Source: Tricholoma matsutake
Lineage: Eukaryota; Basidiomycota; Agaricomycetes; Agaricales; Tricholomataceae
Assembly (NCBI GenBank): GCA_026075535.2
Contig: AP026541.1
Span: 3,038,001 to 3,102,000 of the forward strand
Length of the DNA stretch: 64,000 bases
Reading direction: 5' to 3'
In this document: piece by piece, positions 47,453-58,213 of the stretch
How positions within the stretch are numbered: the stretch's first letter is position 1
Layout of the letters: each line of letters begins with the position of its first letter
Notes under the pieces: model-generated
Databases searched by the model: none
What the model saw: only the letters and a program-made list of their open reading frames with translations
Told to the model about the DNA's origin: nothing
Made by a program: the position numbers and the translations under genes

Positions 47453-47639
47453 TGTGGGAAACAGGTTACGGATATGGTAAATAGCTCAGACAGTCAAGTG
47501 GTTGAGAATAAGAATGAAGCTTAGAATAAGAGAGATGGTGGTACAAGGATGAGTGATCGATTGTCTTAGAAGGTAGCGGTCCATGGGTCATTACATCACC
47601 ATGACTATGTATTCCTGTGTATGACTTTCTTTCCCTACA
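47453..47639 (-). repeat. 3' LTR of copia element
   Basis: 187 bp, matching 52129-52304 except for transitions such as TTACGG/TTATGG and GTAGCGG/GTAGTGG. The ends TGTGGG and CTACA form the usual TG…CA termini. Confidence 0.9.
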
Positions 47640-47781
47640 CTCCCCTTCAAGTCGGCGCTAATCCCATCTCTCTTACATGCTTTTGATGTTTGAGGTGTGT
47701 AAGTGGCTTGGTGAGGATATCTGCTGTTTGCTTGGGATCGTGACATTCTTCTATTGTGATGATGTCGTCATTGACTAGGTC

Positions 47782-49107
47782 TCAAATGAGGTGCCAATGG
47801 ATGGCAATGTGCTTGGATCGCTGGTGAAACTGTGGGTTGCGTGCCATGGCAATCGATCTGTTGTTGTCACCCTTGATGAGTGTTGGACCTAGTTGAGGAT
47901 ATCCCAATTCATTGTACAGGTTCCTCAACCAAGATGCTTCGCATGTGGCTTCTGCAAGAGTGACATATTTGGCTTTAGTGGAAGAGAGTGCGACTGTAGT
48001 TTGCTTTTTGGATTGCCATGTAATTGCTCCCCCTGAGACCATAAAAACGTATCCAGATGTTGATTTGAAGTCATCTTGATTGGTGAATGCGGTGTCTGCA
48101 AAGCCGTAGAAATGGTTAGGATTATCAGTAGCATTAGAAGGAGATTTTGAGTAGGTAATCCCATAGCTTTTGGTTCCAGTGAGGTACCAAAGTATCCACT
48201 TCAATGCTCCAGTGTGTTGGAGGCTCAGGTTTGCTGTATATGCAGCAAGTCGGTTCATGGTGTGTGCTATATCGGGTCATGTCACATTGGCAAGGAACTG
48301 CAACTCTCTGAGGAGTTTTGCAAATGAGTTGCTTCGGTTGCCTTTGTTCCCATCCAGATTCAGTTGTATCTTGATGTTGGGATCAAGAGGTGTTGCCACC
48401 GAATTGGCGTTGTCCATGTGTTTGTGTCGCAATATAGATTCAATGTATTTTTGCTGTGAGATAGTGATGGAGTCATCCCTGTGAGTGATTTCGATGCCTA
48501 TGATTTTTGTAGGATCTCCCATATCTGTTGCCTCCCATTGAAAACATATGTCATTCTTCATTTGTTGCATGAGCTGGTTGGATGATGCAAATAGGAGTAG
48601 GTCATTGACCCAAACAGTGATAATGCAGACTCCATCTGTGTTGTGTCAAATGTAAACACATGGATTGGGTCGTAAATGTTGGTAACCAAAGCTTTTCAGT
48701 TTGCTATCAAGTTCCTTGTTCCACTCATGGCCCAATTGCTTGAGACCATAGAGGGTCTTGACCAATTCACAGACTCTGTCAGTGCCATCTTCATATCCCT
48801 CAGGTTGGCACATATGCACCTTCTCTCATAGGATCCCATTTAGATATGCACCTTTTATATCCATTTGTTGGATTTTCAGCCCTTCGATGGGGACTAGAGC
48901 TAGAATTGCTTGTATTGTCTCCATGCAAACCATGGGTGAGAAGGTCTTGATGTAATTGTGTCCTGGGCACTGTGTGCAACCCTTTGCCACTAGTCGTGCT
49001 TTGTGCTTGACTACTTCGCTGGCTTTATTTCTTTTCTTGACAAATGTCCACTTGTTGGCTATTGGAACAGCATTTGGCAGTTTGTTGACTAACTTCCAGG
49101 TTCCCAT
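47782..49107 (-). pseudogene. Copia reverse transcriptase and RNase H
   Basis: RT begins with the WKLVNKLPNAVPIANKWTFVKK block (49107) and has KARLVAKGC, FSPMVCMETIQAILALV and MDIKGAYLNG (the first catalytic Asp region, ~48860). The second active-site box reads WVNDLLLF (~48612-48635) where VDD is expected. After 48570 come DDSITISQQKYIESIL and TPLDPNIKI. RNase H (48258-47782) has MNRLAAYTANLSLQHTGALK, the GFADTAFTNQDDFKSTSGYV block and ALSSTKAKYVTLAEAT. Several stops separate the pieces. Confidence 0.9.
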
Positions 49108-49159
49108 TTGCTGGAGCTGAGTTAGTTCAGTATCTACCGCACATTCCCATTCTGGCCAA

Positions 49160-50489
49160 TCAGGAGATTATTGGGCAAGTGAGTTTGTCGCCAGCTATAA
49201 TGGCATATTGTTGGTCATCTGATGTAAGAATAGCATCATTAGCCTCTTCATCAGGAAAAGGATTATTGAGATAGCGGTAGTTATATCTTAATCCTCGTGT
49301 TTTTCTTGGTTCAAATTCCTCATCATCTTGTTTCCTCTTTAGTCCTGGTACCTCTCCTGATGACCATGTGCCGCTTTCCTTCTCCCCCTCACATGGTAAA
49401 TCGGGAGCAACCTCAATTTCCTTGGGAGGAGAGCTTTGCTGCAGTGGAGTTAGGAAATGGTAATTGCATGATTTGAGGTTTTTTCTTGTTTTGGCATTGT
49501 AATATAAAATGCAATTGGATCTGTCATCAAAACCAACATAAAGGTGCCACTGGGATTTGGACTGCATTTTAGGTGGTTCTTTCTTGCCTTGCAGCAAAAT
49601 CCACATGGGCGCACCAAATTCTTGTAAGTGAGATACATTTGGTCACTTTTTGAACCAAGTTTGATATGTGTTATATTTCCCAGGGGTCTTGTAAATGCTC
49701 AGTTACACAGGTAAACTGCATGAGCAGTGGCATATTCCCAGAGAAATTGAGGGAGTTGGTTCACAATGATCATTGCTCATGCAAGTTTGGTAATAGTACA
49801 GTTCATCCATTCTGCTACCCCATTCTGTGATGATGAGTACCGTGCCATGGTTTGAATTTCAATTCCTTGCTCAAATTGAGGGAGTTGGTTCACAATGATC
49901 ATTGCTCATGCAAGTTTGGTAATAGTACAGTTCATCCATTCTGCTACCCCATTCTGTGATGGTGAGTACCATGCCATGGTTTGAATTTCAATTCCTTGCT
50001 CAGTGCACCAAGATTTCAATTCTTCATTGAGAATTTCTTTGCCACAGTCAACTTTCGGTGATTTCCCTTGGGTTTTAAGGTGCATTAAGTATTTTTTAAC
50101 TTTCTGCACCGCTTCTGATTTGCTTTCAGAAAATTTATGGTTGTAAACTGTCCCGCATTGTCAACAAAGGTAATATAATATTGATTGCCATTTATAGATT
50201 TGACGCAATATTTTCCCCATAAGTCAATATGGGTTAGCTCACCAGGTTTTGTTCTTTGGTTGCTACTGGTTTTATTGAATGGTTCTTCTGTTTGTTTAGC
50301 TTTGGTACAGGCTATGCAATCTGGCTTAGGTGTTCTGATGTCCACCGTGAAGCTGTCCACAATTTTGAGGTTTAGTAGCTTTTGTAAGCCACTATAACTA
50401 ATATGCCCATATTGCTTATGCCAGGTTTCCCAGTTCTGTAGCCTGGAAGGTTTGAGGAGTAGACACTGTAGTTTTAGAACTAGAAGCAC
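49160..50489 (-). pseudogene. Copia integrase with internal duplication
   Basis: 50489-50085 holds the pre-integrase zinc module (WHKQYGHISYSGLQKL…CIACTKAKQ) and the first DDE Asp (THIDLWGKYC) plus ITFVDNAGQFTT. 50109-49906 has VDCGKEILNEELKSWC and the Glu-bearing YSPSQNGVAEWMNCT. A 129-bp in-frame tandem duplication repeats this last region. 49606-49160 is the C-terminal linker (LLQGKKEPPKMQSKS, YVGFDDRSNC, KRKQDDEEFEPRKTRG). Stops interrupt it. Confidence 0.88.
49744..50001. repeat. 129-bp tandem duplication in integrase
   Basis: 49744-49872 is repeated at 49873-50001 with only a few differences (GATGATGAGTACCGTGCC versus GATGGTGAGTACCATGCC, the second being a CpG-type change). 129 bp is 43 codons, so the frame is kept and the segment around the catalytic Glu is doubled. 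Confidence 0.9.
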
Positions 50490-50811
50490 CAGGTCTTCAA
50501 ATAGAAACCTTCATGTTATACAGATTGTTCTGTATTTTAGTGCCTTGGGCAATATGTTTCCCATCTTTGGTGATGAGAGTTAGTACTCCCCCTCCACCTG
50601 TGTACCATCCTCCAGCTTTATCCCATCAGCCAAGTGAGATGAGATTGTTACAATTGCTGGGAATATAGAGGACATTGTCGAGTCATAATAGGTACTTGTG
50701 ACCATTATATAATGACTCAAGCTCTATCATTCCTTGGCCTTCAACGTTGGCTTTATTGTTGCCAACTCCCACTACAGTTTTTCCTGTTAGCAGTTTATAT
50801 GTGATGAAGGC

Positions 50812-52050
50812 TTACCTTTGGTTAGTGATATGTGATGTGGTCACTGTGTCAGCAAGCCAGTTATAATAGTCCAAAGGCTCGTCGATTCCATCTGTATTAT
50901 TGACATTGTTATTGCTAAAATTAAGATATTGACCTTCATCGGAGGGGCTCATCAAGATATCACGGTCCTCCTCCATCATGAATGCAACCTCCTCCTCAAC
51001 CTGCTCCTCAACTTGCATAGACTCCCCTTTGTTCATCACAATATTCGTTGCCTTGGTCTTTTGCTTCTTCTTCCCCCTTTGGCTCAGTTGTCCATCTCGC
51101 TTATGCTTGCCCTTCCGGTACCAGCAGTCCTTGTCTTTGTGGTTAGGTTTCTTGCATATGTTGCAGAACTTTTTACCATGATTGCGACATTCATTAGTAT
51201 TATGGTTATTGCACTTACATATGATGCAATACTTTGACTTGCTGGTCAATGGGCCAGGTGTTGAGAGAGTTTGATGGGTAGTCTCAGCTCTGTGGGCATC
51301 GTGATGAACAGCTTCTTCTTTAGTAATGCCAATGAACTGCTGTGAGCTCATCAGTTTCTTCAGATCAGTCTTGGGAATGTCCCTTCATTGGCCAACATAG
51401 GCTTCTATGAAGGTATCCCAAGCAGATGGGAGCGAGGATGAGATCAGGACCTTGAACTGATTGTCCAAGATCTTGAAGTCGTTGTTGGCCATGAGGTTGA
51501 TACATTCCCAGTACCATTTAAGTTTGTTGAGATGGTCAGTGATGTTGTTGCCATCCTCAGCACTAGTGCGGTACAGGTTGCATATGACTGCAATCGTCAT
51601 TTGGTGACTCTTGGCATCATGGACCACTTTGAGGTTGGACCAGCTGTCATTGGCAGTTTGGCTCTGGCTGATGTGTACCATCTGTGTGGTAGTTATGTTG
51701 TTAGCAATCAGGACTCTAGCATAAGTGTCATTGAAGTCCCAGTCGCTTGCTCCTTTGGGGTCTTGGCTAGGATCAGGACATTGTACAGTTCTGAGAGCAT
51801 AGCCTTGTACCCCACAGATTTGGAGCATTAGTGTGAGCCAGTGGTGCCAGACAGTCCAGTTGGTGTCATCAAAGCGGTCATCGGTGCATGTGATCACTTG
51901 ATTTTCATTTGCATGAACCCATTGAATAGAAGGTGTCATTATTGTATCTGTGTTGGAGTTGAGGTTGTTGACTGCAGCATGCACCTGCTGTGGGTGCTGT
52001 TGCTGTCCAGTATTGAGGCCAGGATCGTTGGGTGTTGTAGTATCAACCAT
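50812..52050 (-). pseudogene. Copia Gag with zinc knuckles
   Basis: Starts at ATG 52050 (MVDTTTPNDPGLNTGQQQHP). The UBN2/gag-type region follows (DDTNWTVWHHWLTLMLQICG, VHISQSQTANDSWSNLK, ISSSLPSAWDTFIEAY), ending at a TGA at ~51387. The frame resumes at 51351-50812 with two Cys/His units, CIICKCNNHNTNECRNHG and FCNICKKPNHKDKDCWYRKG, then a basic stretch. The protease region after 50812 is too decayed to delimit; DTVTTSHITNQR is close to the D-S/T-G region. Confidence 0.85.
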
Positions 52051-52116
52051 GTCTCAGATGTGTGATTAGTGTTGTCACAAAAGGAGTATGAGTTTTTTGC
52101 CAGTTAGAAGATGGCA

Positions 52117-52128
52117 GGGCCCATAACC
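52117..52128 (-). promoter_or_regulatory. Half-tRNA (initiator Met) primer-binding site
   Basis: Directly next to the 5' LTR. The plus strand reads CAGGGCCCATAACC, the sequence of the anticodon stem-loop of initiator tRNA-Met (anticodon CAT). The minus-strand RNA would pair with the cut tRNA half, as in Drosophila copia and yeast Ty5. Confidence 0.75.
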
Positions 52129-52304
52129 TGTGGGAAACAGGTTATGGATATTGTAAATAGCTCAGACAGTCAAGTGGTTGAGAATAAGAATGAAGCTTAG
52201 AATAAGAGAGATGGTGGTACAAGGATGAGTGATCGATTGTTTTAGAAGGTAGTGGTCCGTGGGTCATTACATCACCGTGACTATTTATTCCTGTGTATGA
52301 CTTT
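52129..52304 (-). repeat. 5' LTR of copia element, outer edge lost
   Basis: Matches 47453-47639 from TGTGGGAAAC to GTATGACTTT, then diverges (GGATATCACAG). The missing outer end includes the TGTAGGG terminus. Confidence 0.88.
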
Positions 52305-52872
52305 GGATATCACAGAAGTGATATATATAGAAAAAACTACAAGATTTGCTTGAGAACTGCATGAAAACAGTCTGCTTCACTCAAAATGATGGTTTAGTGA
52401 TGTTTGTTTACTTAAGTTTGACTGCAGCTTTACCCAAGATTGCCCCCCCACAAATTACAATTTATTGCTGCTGGATGGGCACTTCTGCTGCCACATTCAT
52501 GCCAAATAATGGCCCAAACTTGCATTGGATTCAGCTCCTCAGGAACTCAACTTCACAACTTGCTTAAGTGGTAAAAAATAATTGGAATTCAACTCTAAAC
52601 AAATCTACATGACTGGATTTTTATTTTTAGCCTCTAACCATGAAATATTGCATTAACACTTAAGCAAATGGAAACCTATCCTGTAATAAGGGAATAGGAA
52701 ACACTGGAAGAGAAGGAGAAGGGGAAGAGGACAGAGCACTCACTACTAATCATGTGAATAACAAGACAACAATGTAATTAGGAGTGAGGGACAATACAAA
52801 AGCAGAGTCTAGGGGAAGCAAGATGGGGAAAAGGAAGAATGGAGAAAATGATCTACATCACAGTTAATAAGG
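52305..52872. other. No supported gene
   Basis: AT-rich linker between the copia element and the gag-only LTR element. One 73-codon plus frame (52346-52567) shows no domain. A purine-rich stretch (GGAAGAGAAGGAGAAGGGG) lies near 52700-52730. Confidence 0.5.
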
Positions 52873-53269
52873 TGTTACAATTTTCCCATTGTAACATGAC
52901 AGGTCCACAATGACCTTAAACTACCCTTGATAACTGCATGATGTCGGAAATTTCCCAGGAGCCTTATAAGGGACCTCGATCATAAGATGATCATAAGGCT
53001 CTTATAAGGATAATCTAAGATAATCTCGGCTCTTATAATACTATCTTATAATACTATCTAGGCTAATCTAGCGATGTAAGGTTAATCTAACCATGATAAC
53101 GCTCACAGAATGGTCTTGTAAGACCCTTGCGACTGTATATCCTTCACACAACCTCCCATTATCTCAATGCAGGTATTTTGTACATCCCTCTGACTCTGTG
53201 AGTCCAACGCTTTATCTACTAGCAGTATAATAGTAATAGATCAAACTTGTTCAGGCACGTATACAGTAC

Positions 53270-54620
53270 AACCTGGTGGGGTTTGCCTCACTTCTGGTGA
53301 TCCTATATTTATTTCTAATATATTTTTATGTCATTTGAAGGGCCTGAAGAGACGAGAGGCCTGCGCTTTACCATTCATCCGCATTTTACTATTTTAGCTG
53401 AGAGTGTATTACACCATGAGTATGGCACAACCTGGTGAGTTTTGCCTTGTTTCTCATGATTCCGTATTCATTTATAATCTATTTTTATGTCGTTTGAAGG
53501 GCCTGAAGAGACGAGAGGCCTGCGCTTTACCATTCATCCGCATTTTACTATTTTAGCTGAGAGTATGTTACAGCATGAATATGGCACAACCTGGTGAGTT
53601 TTGCCTCGTTTCTCATGATCCTATATTTATTTCTAATCTACTTTTATGTCGTTTGAAGGGCCTGAACAGGCGAGAGGCCTACGCTTTACCATTCATCTGC
53701 ATTTTACTATTTTAGCTGAGAGAGTGTTACAGCATGAGTATGGCACAACCTGTTGAGTTTTGCCTCGTTTCTCATGATCCTGTATTCATTTCTAATATAT
53801 TTTTATGTTGTGTGAAGGGCCCGAAGAGATGAGAGGCCTGCACTTTACCTTTCATCCACATTTTACTGTTTTAGCTGAGAGTGTGTTACAGCATGAATAT
53901 GGCACAACCTGATGAGTTTTGCCTTGTTTCTCATGATCCTATATTCATTTCTAATCTATTCTTATGTCGTTCAAAGGGCCCGAAGAGACGAGAGGTCTGC
54001 GCTTCACCGTTCCTCTGCATTTCATTGTTTTTGTTGAAGGGGTGTTACAACAAGAGCATGGCACAACTTGGTGAGTTTTGTCTCTTTTCTCATGATCTTG
54101 TATTTGGTTACAATCTATTTACATGTAGTTTGAAGGGTCCGATGAGATGAGAGGCCCGCGCTTCACCGTTCTTCCGCATTTCACTGTTTTTGCTGAGGGG
54201 GTGTTACAACAAGAGTATGGCATAACTTGGTGAGTTTTGCCTTGTTTCTCATGATCTTGTATTTGTTTATAATCTATTTACATGTCATTTTAAGGGTCTG
54301 ATAAGACGAGAGGCCCGCACTTCACTGTCCTTCCGCATTTCACTGTTTTTGTTGAGGGGGTGTTACAACAAGGGTATGGCACAGCTTGGTGAGTTTTGCC
54401 TCGTGGCTCATGATCTTGTATTCATTTACAATCTATTTGCAGGTCATTTTAAGGATCTGATGAGATCAGAGGCTTGCACTTCACTGTTCTTCTGCATTCC
54501 CTGTTTTTGCTGAGGGATTATTACAACAGCATAAAGTTATGGCACAGCTCAGTGAGTTGTACCTTGTTCCTTATGATCTCCCACTTGTTTCTAATCTGCT
54601 TCAGAAGGGCCTGATGAGTC
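53270..54620 (+). repeat. 159-bp tandem exon/intron-like array
   Basis: Eight to nine units start near 53341, 53500, 53659, 53819, 53977, 54136, 54295 and 54454, with a partial one near 54607. Each is a 94-nt exon-like block (GGCCTGAAGAGACGAGAGG…GGCACAACCTG) followed by a 65-nt intron-like block (GTGAGTTTTGCC…TTCTAATC…TTTGAAG). The block translates as EETRGLRFTIHPHFTILAES-like peptide followed by VLQHEYGTT. Because 94 is not a multiple of three, splicing all units would not keep one frame. Divergence increases towards the right end. Confidence 0.88.
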
Positions 54621-54730
54621 TTGGTATTGGGGACTTAGATTTGGCCTTTGGCTTCATATGGTTTTCTATGACTACAAAATTTGGAGCTAGGTAATATATT
54701 GACCTTGTTCATTCAACATACATCAGACTA

Positions 54731-54806
54731 TGTGGTGTAACAGTTATTAGTGCAATGAATAAGGTAAGTCCCATCAGCAGGTTGCGAGTTCAATTCTCAG
54801 TTAAAA
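54731..54806 (+). other. tRNA-like B box with upstream A-like box
   Basis: GGTTGCGAGTTCAATTCTC (54780-54798) is a near-consensus tRNA T-loop/B box. TGTAACAGTTATTAGTG about 45 bases upstream resembles an A box. It could be a SINE-type relic within the insertion. No cloverleaf was established. Confidence 0.4.
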
Positions 54807-55898
54807 CAAATATAAAGTTGTGTGATTAATAAGATAAACTGGTTGATAGTAAGTAACTTAGAAGATAATCAGCACAATTAGAAGTGTAATTACATTTTCT
54901 TATATGCTAGAGAACATGCTTGTAACTGCCTTACAAGGTAGCTTATAACAAACGTGATAACCAGCCTTATAAAATATCACTTCTCTAACAACACCTTATA
55001 AGGAGCCGTGAGACTTATAGACTGATAAGGCCTGATAAGATCTTATCATGGCTTGTCATCTTTTTCGACAGACCTTGCAATCCCCTGACATTCTTTGATG
55101 ATACCTTCAGACAGAAGGCCCCTTGATACTCAATCCCTTCCAGATAGAAGGCACCCTTGATGCATGCCCCTGATCCCCTTCAGATAGAAGGCACCCTGAC
55201 ATGCTGCATTATAGCACCCCCCTTGACATCAGATCCATGATGTTGGACTCTATTGTTATGTTATTCTTACCTGATAACCGTCTAACATTCTGATTGGTTG
55301 ATAAGGACATTTAACTCTAGCTAGTATAAGTACTGCAAGTAGTAGTAGTGGTGTCCTTAGTTTAGATCTAGGCAATCTACAGTCTCAACTTGTAACTCAT
55401 GAACCTCACTAAGGAAGCCCCTTAGTAAGTGAAACCTCGACACTCTGTGCAGAAGCCCTGGCAGAGCAGACAATTGACCTTACATTGGAAGCCCCAAGTA
55501 AGACCTGAACAACTTTCTGAAGAAGCACCTCACAAGCAATTGATAGATCGAGTAGTTGAGGCTTTGCCCTTAACATAAGATCTAAAACTATCCAATAGCC
55601 CACCTACCTAGGTGTAGGCAATACATCTCGAAACACCACCCAATGATCCAGGTTTAGACAAACTCCAGACCAACCACCAAGAGAAGCAGAACCACAGCCA
55701 GGTTCATCTTGGTACTGATACAACAGAAGACTAGTCCATTACTCACCACCAGCACAACATTGGTTCTACAGATCAACTGAAAGACAATGAGGGAAATACC
55801 TTGTTGATGAAGACTTTGAACAACTGCACACACCCCCACCTGAAACATCAAATCAGTTCCTACTTCCCCCAGACAAAACTGGCAATCTCTACAATGAG

Positions 55899-56690
55899 AT
55901 GTCTGAACCCACTGCAACCACACCCATGACATCCAAAAAGGACATTCAAATCTGAACACCCACTGACTTCTCAGGAGAGTGGATTAAGACCACCAAGTTC
56001 CTGCAGGAGATAGACCTGTACCTGCAAATCAATGACCAGGTCTATGATACAAATGACAAGAGGATTATCTTTGCACTGTCCTGACTCCTTCATGAATTGA
56101 GGGACAGTGGCTGCCTGGGCACAGGCATTTGTCAACCAGCACCAATCTGAGGGATTTGGTGACTATGCAGAATTCTGACAGAAGGTTCTAGAGGCCTTCT
56201 CACTGATTGATGATGCCAGAACAGCAAAAACAGAGATTAAAGATCTCAAACAAGGTTCAGGAAACCTCAAAGAATACATGGCAAAGTTCCACATCCTGAA
56301 AGACAGGATGGGAATCACAGAAGATGCAGCCATGATTGAATACTTCATAGATGGCCTGCATCCCAAACTGCTGAAGAGGGTACACACAATGGAAATGGTA
56401 CCCAATACTCACCTAAGCCCAGGCAGATGACCACTGGCTGGCATAAACAAGCCACTGTGGAGAGACCTCCAGTGGAACACCCACTACAGTGAGGAGAGCA
56501 GATTCAAGCTGGCAAGGCAGCTCTTATTCAGACAACATGGAGAACTGGGAACACTGCTGTGTTCTAACTGACACTCCCATGCCCCAACCTTATAAACAAT
56601 GGAGTATGGATGAACACCAAACAAGATTTTTGTTTCTGACTCTAACAACCAGGAGGGGCAATCCTTTTGAATGACACCACTGACTCCCTG
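55899..56690 (+). pseudogene. Gag of the gag-only element
   Basis: From ATG 55899 (MSEPTATTPMTSKKDIQI) the plus strand encodes TPTDFSGEWIKTTKFLQEID, YLQINDQVYDTNDKRIIFAL and, after a frame change, VLEAFSLIDDARTAKTEIKD and GNLKEYMAKFHILKDRMGI, then MIEYFIDGLHPKLLKRV. This is the capsid-type gag fold region of Ty3/gypsy elements. Stops occur at ~55953, 56083 and later. No zinc knuckle is evident. Confidence 0.75.
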
Positions 56691-56784
56691 ACACCACTGC
56701 CACACTACACCCCCCTAGATACATGATGGAGGACAAGAAAATTTTGTTCAAAGTCTGAAATTTTCAACCTTAACAGGGGGGTAA

Positions 56785-57403
56785 TGTTACAATTTTCCCA
56801 TTGTAACACGACGGGTCCACAACAACCTTAAACTATGATGGGGCCACAATGACCTTAAACTACCCTTGATAGTGCACAACCTTGCAACCCCTTGACATTC
56901 CTCAACAATACCTTCAGACAGAAGGCCCCTTGATACTCAATCCCTTCCAGATGGAAGGCACCCTTGATGCATGCTGGTGGCATACCCTTGATCCCCTTCA
57001 GATAGAAGGCATTTTGACATGCTGTGCTGCAGCACTCTGTGACATCAGACACCCCACGCTAGGCATGAGGCTTATTGTTAAGCTATTCTTACCTGATAAC
57101 TATCTAATATTCCTATTGATTGATAAGGAGATTCAACTCTAGTATAAGTACTGCGAGTAGTAGTGGTGGTATCCTTAGCTTAGATCTAGGCAATCTACAG
57201 TCTCAACTTGTAACTCATGAATCTTACTCAACACTACTAAGGAAGCCCCTTAGTACATGAAACCTTGACACTCTGTGCAGAAGCCCTGGCAGAGCAGACA
57301 ATTGACCTTACAATGGAAGCCCTGAGTAAGACCCGAATGACTCACTGAGGAAGCACCTTGCAAATGATTGATAGATTGAGTAGTTGAGGCTTTACCCTTA
57401 ACA
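56785..57403 (+). repeat. 3' LTR of gag-only element
   Basis: 619 bp, starting TGTTACAATTTTCCC after the polypurine tract (56772-56784) and ending TTACCCTTAACA. It contains a local duplication of CACAA(T/C)GACCTTAAACTA (56818-56870). Confidence 0.85.
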
Positions 57404-57559
57404 TATGGTCAGAAGATGAACCATGTATCAACAGATGTCAATGGTATTAAGTAAGCCAGGCTTACACCTTCTCACTGTTAGAAATGTGTCTGGGGAACCA
57501 TCTGGAAAAGGTAGCCAGTAATGCCAGTAGAAAGATGGAACCAAACTCCACATTAACTA

Positions 57560-58120
57560 TCAACAATGGGTGCATTAAAAAACCCAGTGGGAAAAAGCTA
57601 CCACATTACCTCTATGAGCCTTTCATCAGTCCAACACTTTGCAATTTTCTAGTTTGCATTGATGAAGCCAAAGGTCATTGCTCTCAGAGTATCCCAACCA
57701 TCTCACAAAGGTATTGATATCCATGGCCTCTCTTTCACTCCTCAATGATCCTCTCAATGTGGTACTCCTCCAGACCATTTTCCATCATCACCAGTCCAGC
57801 CCATTCAAGCTCATGGGAAGAGAATAGTGCAGCATCATTTTCACTATACTGTGTCAGTAGGGAGGCATGGTAAGTAGGGAACACCTACAGAGAGTTCTCA
57901 AGGTGAAGAATGTCTCTGGGAATGCATCAGTCACAGAGAAGGGCCCATCCCAGCAGGGAAAAAATTTTGCAACCCTAGATTTGTCACCAGCTTTAAATTC
58001 TCAATGGCAGTGGAGTGTAGCAAGCATCACCCTGTTGCCTACAAGGTATGCATCTTCATGACCACAGGACTTCTTAGCAAAGAAGGCTTGCATAATTAGA
58101 CTGTGTTCAGCAATGGAAAT
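57560..58120 (-). pseudogene. Relic of chromovirus integrase C-terminus and chromodomain
   Basis: On the minus strand EFKAGDKSRVAKFFPCWDGP, then VFPTYHASLLTQYSENDA, LFSSHELEWAGLV, EEYHIERIIEE and a chromodomain remnant (RWLGYSESNDLW) align in order with the outer chromovirus at 13585-13090. The segment after the chromodomain, near 57573-57605 (GGTGCATTAAAAAACCC), matches 12489-12530 of that element. It is therefore an older member of the same family. Neither LTR is seen. Confidence 0.75.
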
Positions 58121-58213
58121 TCACATTATTCTCAAGGCAGCCAAGCAATGCCGAGTTTCCCAGAGATTGTGACATAGGTGTGACCATCTACAATCACGTT
58201 CCTCAGACTTATC

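Larger units (their letters stand above)
47453..52304 (-). mobile_element. Ty1/copia retrotransposon
   Basis: The LTRs are 47453-47639 (TGTGGGAAAC…CCCTACA) and 52129-52304. The second has lost its outer ~11 bases (…GTATGACTTT then unrelated sequence), so no target duplication can be checked. Minus-strand order: gag, zinc knuckle, integrase, RT, RNase H, the copia order with integrase before RT. The PBS (52117-52128) abuts the 5' LTR. The polypurine tract GAAGGGGAG abuts the 3' LTR (complement at 47640-47648). Stops, an in-frame 129-bp duplication in integrase and an altered RT active site make it defective. Confidence 0.93.
52942..55070 (+). mobile_element. Unclassified insertion in the LTR, with tandem array
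   Basis: Comparison with the uninterrupted 3' LTR (junction near 56875) defines the insertion to within about ten bases. Its ends may be TGTCGGAAA and TTTTCGACA, a short inverted repeat. No clear target duplication is visible. Both flanks of the array are rich in CTTATAAG/CTTATAATAC motifs (52960-53060 and 54945-55050). The interior is the array at 53270-54620 and a tRNA-like box at 54731. No transposase is present, and the class is unknown. Confidence 0.55.
52873..55575 (+). repeat. 5' LTR, interrupted
   Basis: Left piece 52873-~52941 and right piece ~55071-55575 match the 3' LTR on either side of TTGATA…CCTTGCAA. The LTR itself has internal CAGAYAGAAGGC(A/C)CC repeats about 40-45 bp apart (55105-55195). 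Confidence 0.85.
52873..57403 (+). mobile_element. Gag-only LTR retrotransposon (pol lacking)
   Basis: LTRs begin TGTTACAATTTTCCCATTG and end CCCTTAACA. The 3' LTR is 56785-57403 (619 bp). The 5' LTR spans 52873-55575 but contains a ~2.1-kb insertion. Flanking pentamers are TAAGG and TATGG, an imperfect duplication. The 1.2-kb internal region has a single Ty3-type gag relic and a polypurine tract AACAGGGGGGTAA before the 3' LTR, and no pol. It must have depended on another element. Confidence 0.85.

Noticed and set aside
53270..54620. One long spliced gene made of all array units
   Set aside because: The exon-like block is 94 nt, so joined units do not keep a reading frame, and units to the right are increasingly decayed.
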